A stretch of DNA of 31,635 nt, taken from positions 6,545 through 38,179 of the forward strand of contig NW_008246151.1 in assembly GCF_000281045.1 (NCBI RefSeq). Reading direction: 5' to 3'. Shown in pieces: positions 18,334 through 27,363 of this stretch. Positions within the stretch are counted from its first letter, which is position 1. Every line of letters begins with the position of its first letter. The notes beneath the pieces were generated by a model that saw only the letters and a list, made by a program, of their open reading frames with translations, had not been told where the DNA came from and made no database searches. This stretch comes from Saprolegnia diclina VS20. Taxonomy: Eukaryota; Oomycota; Saprolegniomycetes; Saprolegniales; Saprolegniaceae. A program made the position numbers and the translations under genes.

Positions 18334-19524
18334 TCATGCGCTGCTCTCGTTGAACGTGATGAGCTCGGACGTGGTCTCGACGAGCGAGTCGGGGAGGTTG
18401 TCGGCGCCGAGGAGTGGTCGGAACTCGCGGTAAATCGCTTGGATAAACGCCTCGATGTTGTCCGAGTAGCAAGTGAGGAGCATCTCGAGGAGCGACACCA
18501 CTCCGCGGTTGCCGTCGTCGCTGCCCGGCGACGGCGGCGTCCCCGGCACGTGGATCGCGGGGACGTAGACCTTGCGGTACATCTTGCAGCGCGACTGGGT
18601 CTCGGTGAGGTACTCGCTCGTTATATATAAGGTCTCGCGGGACCGCAGCACGCCGCTTGTCGGCAGCGACGTCTCGTCGTCGTACATTGAGTTGATGACG
18701 ACCGCAAATTGCTTGGGAAAGGTGTAGCCCTTGGCGGCAAACTCGGCGTGGATCTCGGGCAGCCCCGGCATGGTGGTGACGCGGCGGAAGAGTTGGCCCG
18801 TGCCTTCAAAGATTTCGATGGGCTCAACGTAGCCGTTGGCCGTGCGCCGGGGCTCACGCACCGTGACGACCCGCTCGAGCGCCCTTCCCAGCAGCTTGTA
18901 CGGCGCGTTGACCACCATGCTCACCGAGACGTCGAGGGCCACGTGGCAGCCGTCGTTGCGCACGACGATTTGCTTCCACGTGTCGGCCGCGTCGAGGAGC
19001 CCGTGCTTCTTGAAAACGTCGTTGAGCTGACTCACTTGGGCGTCCATGAGCTCGGTGAACTGTGCGAGGCGGCGGTGCGGCTCTTTCGAGAGCGGCGCCA
19101 TGGGACCTTCAATACCAGGCATGAGCGGCCAGCTGGTCAGCGTCGGGCGCTCGGCCAAGACGCCTTGGAGGTCGGCGAGGATCGCTAGCTGCTGCGTGAG
19201 CACGTTCTTGAGCTTTGTGTTTTCGATCATCGACTCTTGGCGCTCGAGCGCCTGGCGCCGGGCAAAGCCTTCCCACACCGACTTGCTCGTGCGGTGGCGC
19301 TTGGCCTTCTCGAGACTCTCGATGCGCTCGGAGAGTTCTTGCCGCTTGCGCGTCAGGAAGGCCATCTCGTCGTTGTAGCGTGCCTTGGCGCGGTCATGGC
19401 GCAGCTTGCGGTCGCTGGGCGGCTTACCGCCGCTGCTGGCCGGCGACGTCGGCTTGGGCTCGTACGCCGGGCTCGGCGCCGGGTTGAGGAGCGAGTGCAA
19501 CGAGAGCACGGCCGTCGTGTTCAT
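18334..19524 (-). CDS. M96 mating-specific-family protein, copy A (intronless)
   Basis: One exon encodes 396 residues. The N-terminal part is a basic, helical segment typical of the oomycete M96/bZIP-like proteins (RKLRHDRAKARYNDEM, LTRKRQELSERIESLEKA), followed by the signature SVWEGFARRQALERQ shared by all four copies and a heptad-like region (ENTKLKNVLTQQLAILADLQ). The C-terminal two thirds look like a START-type lipid-binding fold (DTWKQIVVRNDGCHVALDV; VYVPAIHVPG). The family was named after a Phytophthora gene induced in mating; biochemical function is unknown. Start 19524 (MNTTAVLSLHSLLNP) is chosen over the frame opening at 19698 because MxxxxSLLNP matches copy D. It lacks both introns found in B and D. 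A GCTCATT initiator lies about 15 to 25 bases upstream on the minus strand. Confidence 0.8.
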   Translation of the reverse strand: MNTTAVLSLHSLLNPAPSPAYEPKPTSPASSGGKPPSDRKLRHDRAKARYNDEMAFLTRKRQELSERIESLEKAKRHRTSKSVWEGFARRQALERQESMIENTKLKNVLTQQLAILADLQGVLAERPTLTSWPLMPGIEGPMAPLSKEPHRRLAQFTELMDAQVSQLNDVFKKHGLLDAADTWKQIVVRNDGCHVALDVSVSMVVNAPYKLLGRALERVVTVREPRRTANGYVEPIEIFEGTGQLFRRVTTMPGLPEIHAEFAAKGYTFPKQFAVVINSMYDDETSLPTSGVLRSRETLYITSEYLTETQSRCKMYRKVYVPAIHVPGTPPSPGSDDGNRGVVSLLEMLLTCYSDNIEAFIQAIYREFRPLLGADNLPDSLVETTSELITFNESSA

Positions 19525-20386
19525 CCTGCGCGGATTACGTAATGAGCTTCCAAATGGAACTCCTATCGCTGCTCCTTGCTGGCGGACCGAGCCAAATCCG
19601 CGTGCTACGGTATTACGCCGTCGTTTGGCATATAAATTGTAGCTTGCCTTTACAAGATTGTTCCACGTTACTTGCCCGATGCTTTTACCTGGACACAAAG
19701 GGAAAGTAACGCGTTAAATGCGTACAATGTGTTGGTACAGTGAAAGGGCGTACGAACGGGTGTCAGAACCTTGCCGGCGTGTTTACCCAAAACCTTATCT
19801 TTGCCGCGCCCACTGTGGCGCCGCATCAAGAAGAAGCTTTGCGACGTGCACCCAGCAGCTTCCAGGTGCGAATCCAACGCAGTCTAGCTCCCAGTCGCGA
19901 CGTGTACGAAGCCGCGCTCGCTTTGGCCACAACGCAGGGGGGCGATCGTGTCAGCGTCCGTCCGAGGGCCGACCAACTGATTACGATGCCCCCGCCGGCG
20001 TCGAATCTGCGTCCAGATTGCCTCTCTCCCACACGCGTCGGACCTTGCTGCGACGTCGTCTCGTCGTCGAATGTATTCGATACAATCTACTTGCTTTTTG
20101 TATGCATTTTCAAAAAAAGCGCCAGGAGGTGATGGCCGGCGACCAGGCTCACCATCACGTTGACGCGATGCTTTGTCGGTCCGAGTCGAGAGAAAGGGCA
20201 GCCATTACGCATGTGTGGTCAGCACACCATGCAATCCGCGCGCGACGCCGGCGACGAGCATGCGGAGCCGACGATGACCAAGTATGCGGAGCCAGCGACG
20301 ATGACCAAGTATGCGGAGCCGCCGCCGAAAGATCGGGCGAACCGTACACTGATGGAGACACGAGATCCAGCGCGATGAGGTGATCA
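19525..20386. other. Intergenic region between M96 copies A and B, with short tandem repeats
   Basis: 862 bases, much longer than the 182 and 185 bases between the other copies. A TATAAA-like run (19629-19635) lies about 105 bases upstream of copy A. At 20260-20320 the motif ATGCGGAGCC occurs three times, spaced 24 and 27 bases and separated by CGATGACCAAGT words. In frame these could encode CGADDDQV/CGASDDDQV or TMTKYAEPA repeats, but neither frame has a good start or family match. Confidence 0.45.
20260..20320. repeat. Short direct repeats, units of 24 and 27 bases
   Basis: ATGCGGAGCC starts at 20260, 20284 and 20311. The first two are followed by a conserved GACGATGACCAAGT word; the second unit has three extra bases (AGC), hence the unequal lengths. 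The repeat lies 30-70 bases past the stop-side of M96 copy B, so it could sit in that gene's 3' untranslated region. Confidence 0.75.
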
Positions 20387-21558
20387 TCATTGATAATTAT
20401 GGTTGAAGGTGATTAAGTCGCCTTGGGACTCGACGAGGTCGCGCGGCGACCGCAGCACTCGGTGCAGCGCTTTCGTCAACACCTCGATCGAGTCGCCGTA
20501 GCACGAGAGGAGCTTCTCGACAAGGTCGCCACCCGCATTCGCATCGAGCGGGATGTGCACGTGTCGGAACGACTTCCAGCGGGCGTCGCCGCCTTCGCAG
20601 CGCTCGACTGTTGTAAAGATGACGTCGCGGACGATGACCGTGTCGGGTGGCAGCGGGAAGAGGGCGTCGTGGCCAATCGCTTGCTGCACAAAGGCGTGGC
20701 CTCCGTCGACACTCCGATAGCTCTTGGTCGCAAGGTGTGTGTTGATTGCGCGCTGCCCTGGCACCGCGTACACGCGCTCAAGCAAGTGCGTAGTCGCGTC
20801 AAACGACTCGAGCAACTAGAGTGGACGTAGGACATGATGATGGTGACGAAGGAAACGCGCACCTGCGCGGAGCCGTTGCTGACGACGCGGCGCTGGGCCG
20901 GCGCAAAGATTTCGCAGAGCGCGTCGCCGACGGCGCTGGGTGAGGCATGCACGAGGAGGTTGTACGAGATCTCGAGTGCGATCTCGTGGCGGCCCTGGCG
21001 CACGACGATCTGCTTCCACGTGTCGAGGGACGACGTCAGCCCGTGCTTTTGGTACGTCGCCGGCAGCTGCGCAAACTGCTGGTCCAAGACCGCGTGGACT
21101 GTGGCGCGGCGCGCGCTCGGGTCTAAACTGAGGCTCACGACAGCGCTCGGGTCCAACGACGGCAGCTGCTACACATAGCGCGTCAGATCGGCGGACTTGA
21201 GTGTACCATGGCGTCGTACGAGGAGGTCGTGCCGGTCCTGCGCGAGGACGCCTTGGAGGCGCTGGAGCAGCTCCATGTGCAACTCGATCTGGTGCTTGAG
21301 CTTTGTGTTTTCGCGCAGCGCTTCTTGGTGCTCGATGACTTGGCGCCGCGCAAAGCCTTCCCAGACCGACTGCGACTTGCGCGGGCCAGCGCGCGCCGTT
21401 GTCAGCGCCTCGAGCTGCTCTGTGAGCTCGGCCAGCTTGGCGCGGAGGGATGCAACCTCGTCGTCGTAGCGCTGCTTGGCGCGCTCGTGGCGCAGCTTGC
21501 GGTCCGAGGCCGCGGCGTCCGGGTTGAGAAGCCCCGCGATCTTGCCCTGTCGCGGCAT
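20387..21558 (-). CDS. M96 mating-specific-family protein, copy B (two introns)
   Basis: Three exons, 21558-21220, 21168-20863 and 20815-20387, with phase-0 introns of 51 and 47 bases, give about 357 residues. Unspliced, an in-frame TAG occurs at the end of each intron. N-terminus MPRQGKIAGLLNP, then RKLRHERAKQRYDDE and a leucine-rich helix (LRAKLAELTEQLEAL), then SVWEGFARRQVIEHQ. The START-like part has SLDTWKQIVVRQGRHEIALEI, and SFRHVHIPLDANAGGDLVEK. Splice joins are RHDLL|QLPSL and GSAQ|LLESF, at the same places as in copy D. The frame runs 6 bases further upstream to a GTG, but the first ATG is at 21558. Function as for copy A: oomycete-specific, DNA- or lipid-binding role not proven. Confidence 0.8.
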
Positions 21559-21740
21559 GGCCACACTTGAATACTCCGGAGTAATGCCAACTGATCCGGC
21601 TCTCTCTACCAGTCACGCAGCTGGCCTGATACGGGACCAGTCCTCGGGCGCCACAATCGTCCTCCGGGCGTCGTACACATCGCGTCAACCTTGGGTTGTA
21701 CGATCGAAACAGTGTTGATCTAGTAGAGCTTATAGTTATC

Positions 21741-22831
21741 TTAGCCTTCGTACAAAAGCCATCGCAGTTGGTGGTTGTCCTGCGTTTTGGTTCGGGCGAG
21801 CGACTGCACGACGCTCTCGAGCGCATCAATGACGTTGTCCATGCTGGCCGCAAAGGACGCCATGAGCTCGCGCTGCAGTTCTCCCAGCGCCGGCGTGTCG
21901 CGTACAGGCGGCGGCAGGCGCACGCAGCGAAACATCTTCCACTGGCAGACATCGCGGGTCGCAAACTCGAGCGCTTCGTACTTGGTCTCTGTGTACGGCA
22001 CGTCGCAGTGATCGGCTTCGATCGTCTGCTCGACAAAGACAATGCGGTCGTGGAGCGCGGTGCACTTGCGCGCGAACCGCCGCCGGTACGTCTCACCAGC
22101 GACGCAGTGCACATGTTGGCCAATGTGGCACGACGCATCCAGAATTTCAAGAATCTAAAACAGTGTAATGAGCTATCGCATCTCGACGGTATCAATAAGC
22201 TTACCTCGATCGAGCGGTTCTCGACGTGGAGCGGTTGCTTGGGCGTGTAAATGCAGCTCATGGCGTCGCCCACGTCGGCGAAACCCGCGTGGACGGTGAG
22301 GCAGGTCGAGATCTCGAGCACGATATCGCCTGTCGCGGTATCGACACGCGATACGATTTGCTTCCACGAGTCGTGCTGGCAGTCGAGCCCGTGCTTGCGG
22401 AAGGTCGACGGCAGCAGCGCGCGTTGGGCGTCGAGGCGCTCGTGCAGCGTCACGTTCGACCAGTTGCGCGGGAGCGCGACGTGGTCAAGGACGAGGTCGT
22501 CGTCCATATGTGGCATCGTCGCCGGCTCGACGACCGCGCGCAGCCGAGCAAGGACGTCGGCGTGGTGCTGCAGTACCTTCTTGAGCTGCGCGTTCTCAAA
22601 GACGGCGGCCTGGCGCTCGAGGGCCTGGCGGCGCGCAAAGCCTTCCCAGACCGACTTGCTCGAGCGGAGCTTGCGCGCGTACTCGAGTGTCTCGAGCTCC
22701 ATCGTGAGCGCATACTGCTGGCGGCGCAGCGCGTCCATCTCGGTCTCGTAGCGGACTTTGGCGAGGCGGTGGCGGCCCTTACGCTCGACCGAGCTCTGCG
22801 ACGGCGTCAGCGGGTTCAAAAGCGCCTCCAT
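21741..22831 (-). CDS. M96 mating-specific-family protein, copy C (one intron)
   Basis: Two exons, 22831-22205 and 22154-21741, joined across a 50-base phase-0 intron (GAG|GTAAGC to TTTTAG), give 346 residues. It starts MEALLNPLTPSQ and has the family's SVWEGFARRQALERQ, followed by ENAQLKKVLQHHADVL and, in the START-like part, HDSWKQIVSRVDTATGDIVLE and WKMFRCVRLPPPV. Copy C keeps the second family intron (RSIE|ILEIL) but has no first intron: the linker PATMPHMDDDLVLDHVALP is read straight through. It is the most divergent of the four in its C-terminal half, where it lacks the YSDNIE motif present in A and D. Confidence 0.8.
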
Positions 22832-23016
22832 GACGCCAAATCAATTCTGTCCAATGCATCGCGAGACAGACGGCGATGTCAGATCCGGCAACCTGCTCGG
22901 TGGGACAAGCGCAACGTATCTCGCCAATGACTCAGGACGCCGCCGGCGTAGTCAAGTCGCGCTGGATCTCATCGCTGGATCTCAATAACGTAACAATGAT
23001 ACGGAAACCATTTTTT
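22832..23016. other. Short intergenic spacer between M96 copies C and D
   Basis: 185 bases that must hold the copy D terminator and the copy C promoter. A run of eight T (23011-23018) overlaps the copy D stop. A GCATTGG initiator-like motif lies close upstream of the copy C start on the minus strand. No gene. Confidence 0.35.
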
Positions 23017-24264
23017 TTAGTGCGTTGGCGACAGCCTTGTCTGGTTGAGTTGAATGAGCTCGCCCGCCGGCTCGACGAGGTCCGAGTTGGGTGCGAGCCC
23101 TGCGACGCCCGGGAGCACGTCCCGCATGCGACCCATGAGGATCTCAATGTTGTCCGAGTAGCAGTGCAAGAGCAGCTCGACGAGCGCGCCGATGGGGACC
23201 GGCACCTGCGCCGTGACCGACGCCGGAATGTGCACGCGGCGCACCATCTTCCAGCGCGATTGCGTCGCATTGAGCGGCTCGGCGCTCGCGTAAATGTGCT
23301 CGCGGGACCGCAGCGCCTGCGGAGGGTACGGCACCAGGTCGTCGTCCATGACCGACGCGAGCACAAACTTGGCGTGGTCTTCATCTAGGCGCGCGCCCCG
23401 ACAAGCAAAGTGGGCGACCACTTCCGGGAGGTTGGTGATGGCAAAGATGCGCTGGATGTAGACCGAGTGCGGATCGAATCGCTCGAGAAACTAAAAACTC
23501 GCACATTGGACTAGAGAATATGGTGCGAATGCGTACCTTGACCCGGCCGTTGCGGACTCCCAGATCTTCAGCAGGGATGTAGATGATGGTCATGGCGTCG
23601 GCGAGGACGCGGGCGGGGACGTGCACGACCAAGCTGAAGCTCACGTCCAGCACGACCTCGTGGGTCGCCTCGTCCATGCGCACGACGACCTGCTTCCACG
23701 TGTCGAGCGTGTCGATGAGCCCAAACTTGCGGTACGTCTCGTCGAGGCGGGCCAGCTCGAAGGTCATGACGCGCTCAAACTCGGCCGCGCGCGTCGCCGG
23801 GTCCTTTGGGAAGCGCACGATCGATGCGTCGTTCGTCGGCAGCACCGGCCACGTCTAGACCTTGATGTGAGACGGATGGCAGATCGAATGGCACGTACGA
23901 GAAGCTGCGGGCGCTGCGAGAGGACGGCTTCGAGGCCCTTGATGATCGAGAGCTGCTGCGTGAGCACGCCCTTGAGCTTGGAGTTTTCGAGCTGCGCCTC
24001 TTGGCGCTCGAGCGCTTGGCGCCGGGCGAAGCCTTCCCAGACCGACGCCGTCGACTCTGTCTTGCGCTTCTTGGAGCGCTCGAGGCCGTCGAGCTGGCCC
24101 TGGAGCTCCTTGCTCTTCACCTGGAGGTACGAGACCTCTTCCATGTACCTCGCCTTGGCGCGGTCATGGCGCCGCTTCCGGTCGTTGGGCTCCTTGGCGC
24201 CGTCGGAGCTTGTGTTGCCATCGCCGTCCTCGGTCGGGTTCAGGAGCGACTTCAATGAGAACAT
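23017..24264 (-). CDS. M96 mating-specific-family protein, copy D (two introns)
   Basis: Three exons, 24264-23899, 23854-23537 and 23490-23017, with phase-0 introns of 44 and 46 bases, give 385 residues. MFSLKSLLNPTEDG starts the protein (the frame continues upstream only to a TTG). It then has RKRRHDRAKARYMEEVSYL, SVWEGFARRQALERQEAQ, and ENSKLKGVLTQQLSIIKGLE. The join RPQLL|TWPVL restores alignment with copy A (RPTLTSWPL), which confirms intron 1; GRVK|FLERF confirms intron 2. The START-like part has DTWKQVVVRMDEATHEVVLDV, a diagnostic LRSREHIYASAEPLN and LLLHCYSDNIEILM. It is the closest relative of copy A within the array. Confidence 0.82.
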
Positions 24265-24755
24265 GATGGCCAAAGGGTTACTGTCGGATCATCCGGTCGC
24301 CCAATGTCAAGCCATGCGGTCCGAAACGGTCCCAAAATAGGCCATCTGGATCAGGATAGTTCCGAAACGTCCGTGGCAAATCCAGGCTCTCGATCTGCCC
24401 GGATCACATGTCATGAGGCATCGCTCGGGGAGCACTGCTAGCATGAAGCTAGCGACGAAAGGGGGCTATTGCATTGCTCTTGCTGTCGTTGTGGACCCTC
24501 CTGCGCTTGGAGTCAGTTATACGATCTACTAAACCGAGCGGGCTCTTAAAGCACTTTGAAACTGGCTTTGCACGACCAGAAATCCGGAATAAGCCAAATG
24601 AAGAAGCCAGCGGCGGTGCAATGGCAGGGCACAAGCAAGAGATACGTGGCGACGACCGAGCTCTCGCTGTCGTTGTTAATCAATCGACGCGTCTAGTCGA
24701 CTTGTGACTCCAAGTACGCACTTGCGAATCGACATTGGCGTGTGATTGGTCGAAA

Positions 24756-24774
24756 TTGCCGGATAATTCGGCAA
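24756..24774 (+). promoter_or_regulatory. Dyad TTGCCG-N7-CGGCAA upstream of PP2C
   Basis: A perfect six-base inverted repeat with a seven-base spacer, 87 bases before the PP2C ATG. It contains TTGCCGGATAAT and AATTCGGCAA, both also present upstream of the HAD phosphatase gene at 12352-12391 and in the same orientation to the gene. This suggests a transcription-factor site; the factor is unknown. Confidence 0.4.
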
Positions 24775-24811
24775 AGACGCGCGTTTGATTGGCCGTGTTG
24801 TCGACCGCAAT

Positions 24812-24823
24812 GCCCATTTCGCA
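24812..24823 (+). promoter_or_regulatory. Oomycete-type initiator for PP2C
   Basis: GCCCATTTCGCA matches the oomycete initiator GCTCATTYYNCA at all but one position. Transcription would start near the A at 24816, giving a 5' untranslated region of about 46 bases. Confidence 0.5.
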
Positions 24824-24861
24824 CCGACCGATTGACTAACAAGTTCGAGGAAGGAAGCTCG

Positions 24862-26354
24862 ATGGCGCTGCTAATGACATGGGGCGAGACCCGCGCCATG
24901 AACGGGCTCTTCGATGGCATGTACACGTCGTACGTCGTCCTCATCGTTGTGCTCTACGTCGTCGTCAAGTTCGCCCTCCACGAGATCACGTACGGGACTG
25001 CAAGCGACCATCGATGGTCACCACCCTGCGTAGCCCACCGCGCAGCGAGAAGGAAGCCAGCTCGAAGCGGTCGCGCGAGATCGACAACAGCGTGCTCTAC
25101 CCATACGGCGTGGCGGAGATGCAGGTGCGCTTGCCGTTGTCATCAAAGCCTTCAAGCCGCTGCGCGTAGGGCAAGCGGCCGTACATGGAAGACCGCTACG
25201 TGGCCGTGGGCACGCTCAACGGTACGCCTTGCGCGACTATGCATTGCTCGATGCCATGGCGCCCAACGTAGGCGACGCGACGGCTTCGTTCTATGGCGTC
25301 TTTGACGGCCATGGCGGCGACGGCGCGTCCGAGTACTGCGCCGAGGTGCTCTGCAACAACGTGATCCAAGACCCGATGTACGCCAAGTACCCGAAGGAGG
25401 CGCTGACCAAGGGCTTTCTGCGCACGGATGAGGATGTACGACGCTTGCATCAGGAAGAACCGTACTTTGACCTATTGGGCTAGTACACGCAAGTCGCCAA
25501 CCGCCGCAACCGCGACGACGGCACGACCGCTGTCACGGTGCTCGCGCAGCGCGACACGATCTACGTGGCCAACGGTGCGCCCTCTTTTCATATCTCGGAG
25601 CTGACAACGAGCGCAGTCGGTGACTCGCGGGCCGTTCTCATCAAGAAGGACGGCGACGCCATCGCCCTCTCCAACGACCACAAGGTACGCGCCTCTCCGA
25701 TCTGTGTCGTCTTAGCTGCCTGTAGCCCAACCGCCCGGACGAGCGCGAGCGCGTCACCAACATGGGCGGCCACGTCATTTTCTGGGGCGTCTGGCGCGTC
25801 GAAGGCATCCTGGCCGTCTCTCGGTACTCTGCAAATCTGCAGTGCATTGCTGATTCGGGGACTAGAGCGATCGGTGACCGCATGCTCAAGCCCTACGTGA
25901 TTGCCGAGCCCGAGATCACGGAGCACGAGCGCTGCGCCGATGACGCGTACCTCGTCCTCGCCTCGGACGGCGTGTGGTAGACGACGCCGCTGCAAGTGCC
26001 CACTGGATTCATTCTTCCTTAGGGACGTGCTCTCGAACGCCGAGGTGGCGCGCATGGTGCTGCAAGCCGACTCGATCCACGTACGTGAGCCATCTACGAG
26101 AGGCGTACATACGAGCACGATATCTGTAGCTGGCCGCCAAGACCATCATGGAGAGCGCGTATCAGCGCGGCAGCCTCGACAACATTTGCGCGATGGTGCT
26201 CGATCTGCAACCCAACGGCAGCCCTGCGCCAAAGAGCCCCAAGGTGTCGTCCGGCGGGCTCACGGAAGTGCTGCAAGCCGACGACGACGAGGACGAAGAG
26301 GACGACGCGACAATGACGGGTGCCGATGGCATGGTCACGGCGCCGCTCGACTAG
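24862..26354 (+). CDS. PP2C (PPM) Ser/Thr phosphatase with N-terminal membrane anchor
   Basis: Ten exons: 24862-24989, 25034-25124, 25170-25221, 25272-25435, 25484-25574, 25617-25684, 25726-25823, 25866-25976, 26023-26080 and 26130-26354. The nine introns are 41-50 bases. The product is 361 residues. All PP2C motifs appear once spliced: GKRPYMEDRYVAV (about 74-86, metal-binding ED), FYGVFDGHGGDG (DGHG metal site, about 97-108), RDDGTTAVTV, VANVGDSRAVL, VEGILAVSRAIGDRMLKPYV, LASDGVWDVLSNAEVA and the final GSLDNICAMVL (DN metal site). The core looks catalytically intact. Residues about 21-37 (SYVVLIVVLYVVVKFAL) form one hydrophobic helix, so the enzyme is probably a signal-anchored membrane protein. 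The last 40 residues are acidic (ADDDEDEEDDAT). Substrates unknown. Confidence 0.92.
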
Positions 26355-26433
26355 ATGAGATCGCATTACCCACTAGGTTCATATAGGAGTCGTATATTGA
26401 AGAAGAATCAAAGAGCCGCAGGACCCAATTCTC

Positions 26434-26970
26434 TCATTCGTCGTCGTCATGCTGCGGCTTGAAGAGCAGCTCATGCCGGAACCGGTCCGGCACGACGCCG
26501 CCCTGGGTGAAGACAGCCTCGGTCATGAAGCGCTGCGCCTTGAGCCCGTCCTGTTCTTTCGTCCACTTGGTGCGAATCACTTCCATCTCTTCGGGCGCCG
26601 GGCAGTTACCCTTGAGCTCCCGCGGCGCCGCAAACTCGGTCGGCGTTGCGCTGTTGGCGTGCGTCGACCGCTGCAGCGAGATCCACGTCGACGGCGACGC
26701 GTCACGGTCCGCGCCCACAATGTTGTTGTAGTCGTAGCGCGGGTTCATGCTCGGCTGGAGGCCCGCGCCGAAGGCCGGGCGCGGCGCGCCGTGGTTCATT
26801 TGGTCTTGCGTCGACGTGACGTACATGGCCGACGAGAGGCCCTTAGCCTTGGGCACGCCCGGCCGGTACGCCTCCTCGACAAAGTTGCCCACGAGCGTAC
26901 TGCACTCGTACGACCGCTTCCCGCCCCGGAGGATGTTGGAGCCGCCGCCGCTGTGCCGGTTGATGCTCAT
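26434..26970 (-). CDS. Uncharacterised 178-residue protein, possibly flagellar
   Basis: A single intact exon; the frame opens at 27015 but MSINRHSGGGSNILRGG at 26970 is the likelier start, as an initiator-like CCATTTCTGCA sits just upstream on the minus strand. No domain is recognised. Features are Gly/Arg-rich start, LVGNFVEEAYRPGVPKAKG, two mentions of aromatic/Asn-rich loops (MNPRYDYNNIVGADRD), and a charged C-terminus (FRHELLFKPQHDDDE). The short motif style (GNFVEE, PRYDY) reminds me of small proteins that coat the inside of ciliary doublet microtubules, which oomycete zoospores would need, but I cannot name a family; treat this as a hint only. Low-complexity is absent and codon use matches neighbours, so it is probably a real gene. 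Confidence 0.65.
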   Translation of the reverse strand: MSINRHSGGGSNILRGGKRSYECSTLVGNFVEEAYRPGVPKAKGLSSAMYVTSTQDQMNHGAPRPAFGAGLQPSMNPRYDYNNIVGADRDASPSTWISLQRSTHANSATPTEFAAPRELKGNCPAPEEMEVIRTKWTKEQDGLKAQRFMTEAVFTQGGVVPDRFRHELLFKPQHDDDE

Positions 26971-27363
26971 CGAGGTCTGTTGCAGAAATGGAGCTATTTT
27001 CAGCATCCGTCGCATTTACCGGCAGCCTCGCCCAGCAGCAGCATCTGCCACGCAAGACGAGGCCAATATCAAGCTCTTCTTCTTCCTCCTCCACCGGCGA
27101 CCTCAGCAGTACGTGGCAAAGCTACGTGGCAAGCCAGCAAGGGTGGTGTTGCCAAGGGTACTTGATCGAAGGGTTTAATTTTAAAATGATAGCTCTCTCA
27201 CAGCAAGGTATTATTTTAAAACAACTGCCGAAAGTGATTTAAATGAAGGGTGGCAAGGTCCATGTGCCTTGGATTTTGTATAGGAATACCTTTATGAAGG
27301 GCCTTCATTAACGTAGCGCGGGTTGCCACGTAGCGCACTTTCCGAAAAACGCCCAAGTCCAAA
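26971..27363. other. Divergent intergenic region
   Basis: 393 bases between two genes pointing away from each other. It is AT-rich around 27170-27240 (several TTTTAAAA-like words). An almost perfect palindrome ATGAAGG-G-CCTTCAT spans 27294-27308, 55 bases before the next start codon. CACTTTCC near 27338 could be an initiator for that gene. Confidence 0.4.

Larger units (their letters stand above)
24265..24861. other. Intergenic region upstream of PP2C
   Basis: 597 bases between divergent genes (M96 copy D and PP2C). The right half looks like the PP2C promoter: ATTGG (inverted CCAAT) motifs near 24745 and 24789, the dyad at 24756-24774, and an initiator at 24812-24823. Around 24440-24456 GCTAGC occurs twice, five bases apart. 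No gene is supported; the 77-residue frame at 24474-24707 has no family match. Confidence 0.45.

Noticed and set aside
20816-22831. A 671-residue continuous frame spanning M96 copies C and B
   Set aside because: It starts as copy C but then reads through an intron and the wrong frame, and would fuse two genes; conserved motifs and splice sites support two separate genes.
22226-22930. Plus-strand frames of 184-239 residues opposite the M96 genes (21696-22250, 22226-22930, 23621-24340)
   Set aside because: They are antisense to exons with conserved family motifs and have no motifs of their own.
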